Assembly: GCA_030590405.1 (NCBI GenBank) | Contig: JAUUYO010000196.1 | Location: 1 to 6,311, forward strand | DNA: 6,311 nucleotides | DNA from: Kangiellaceae bacterium | GTDB taxonomy: Bacteria; Pseudomonadota; Gammaproteobacteria; Enterobacterales; Kangiellaceae | Direction of reading: 5' to 3' | Part shown: one piece after another, positions 6,310-6,311 of the stretch | How the letters are laid out: every line of letters starts with the position of its first letter | Numbering within the stretch: the first letter of the stretch is position 1 | The notes under the pieces: model-generated | Database searches by the model: none | What the model was told of the DNA's origin: nothing | Seen by the model: only the letters and a program-made list of their open reading frames with translations | Program-made: the position numbers and the translations under genes

Positions 6310-6311
6310 AA

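Overview
The window reads as part of an AT-rich (about 40% G+C by eye) Gram-negative chromosome. Secreted c-type cytochromes next to an outer-membrane barrel protein ending in Phe require a diderm cell. The style (AMIN and TPR domains on the barrel protein, low G+C, several weak ribosome binding sites) fits a marine or freshwater gammaproteobacterium, but nothing here fixes the genus.

Layout. Positions 1-121 are a short AT-rich leader with no clear gene. Three same-strand genes follow and look like one operon: (1) 122-1759, a secreted cytochrome with 21 CXXCH haem sites; (2) 1841-3454, a second secreted cytochrome with 19 CXXCH sites plus one CX3CH site, mostly built from a 47-residue two-haem tandem repeat; (3) 3463-5550, a secreted protein with an AMIN-like domain, a TPR-like helical region and a C-terminal outer-membrane beta-barrel, starting 8 nt after gene 2. 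A hairpin with a T-run overlaps the last codons of gene 3 and probably ends the operon. A convergent gene on the minus strand (5571-6167) encodes a 198-residue membrane-anchored periplasmic protein of unknown role. The right edge (6253-6309) carries two copies of a 22-bp direct repeat, either paired binding sites or the end of a mobile element continuing outside the window.

How the genes may work together. Two long haem wires (up to 41 haems) and a barrel protein that could reach the cell wall are the parts expected of a trans-outer-membrane electron conduit or an exported cytochrome filament. The barrel architecture differs from MtrB/PioB, and both cytochromes are far longer than decahaem MtrA. 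The partners and direction of electron flow cannot be read from the sequence; no inner-membrane quinol oxidase and no maturation gene lies in the window. The start of gene 1 is uncertain: its signal peptide lacks a basic N-region unless a one-base frame change in a T-run is assumed.
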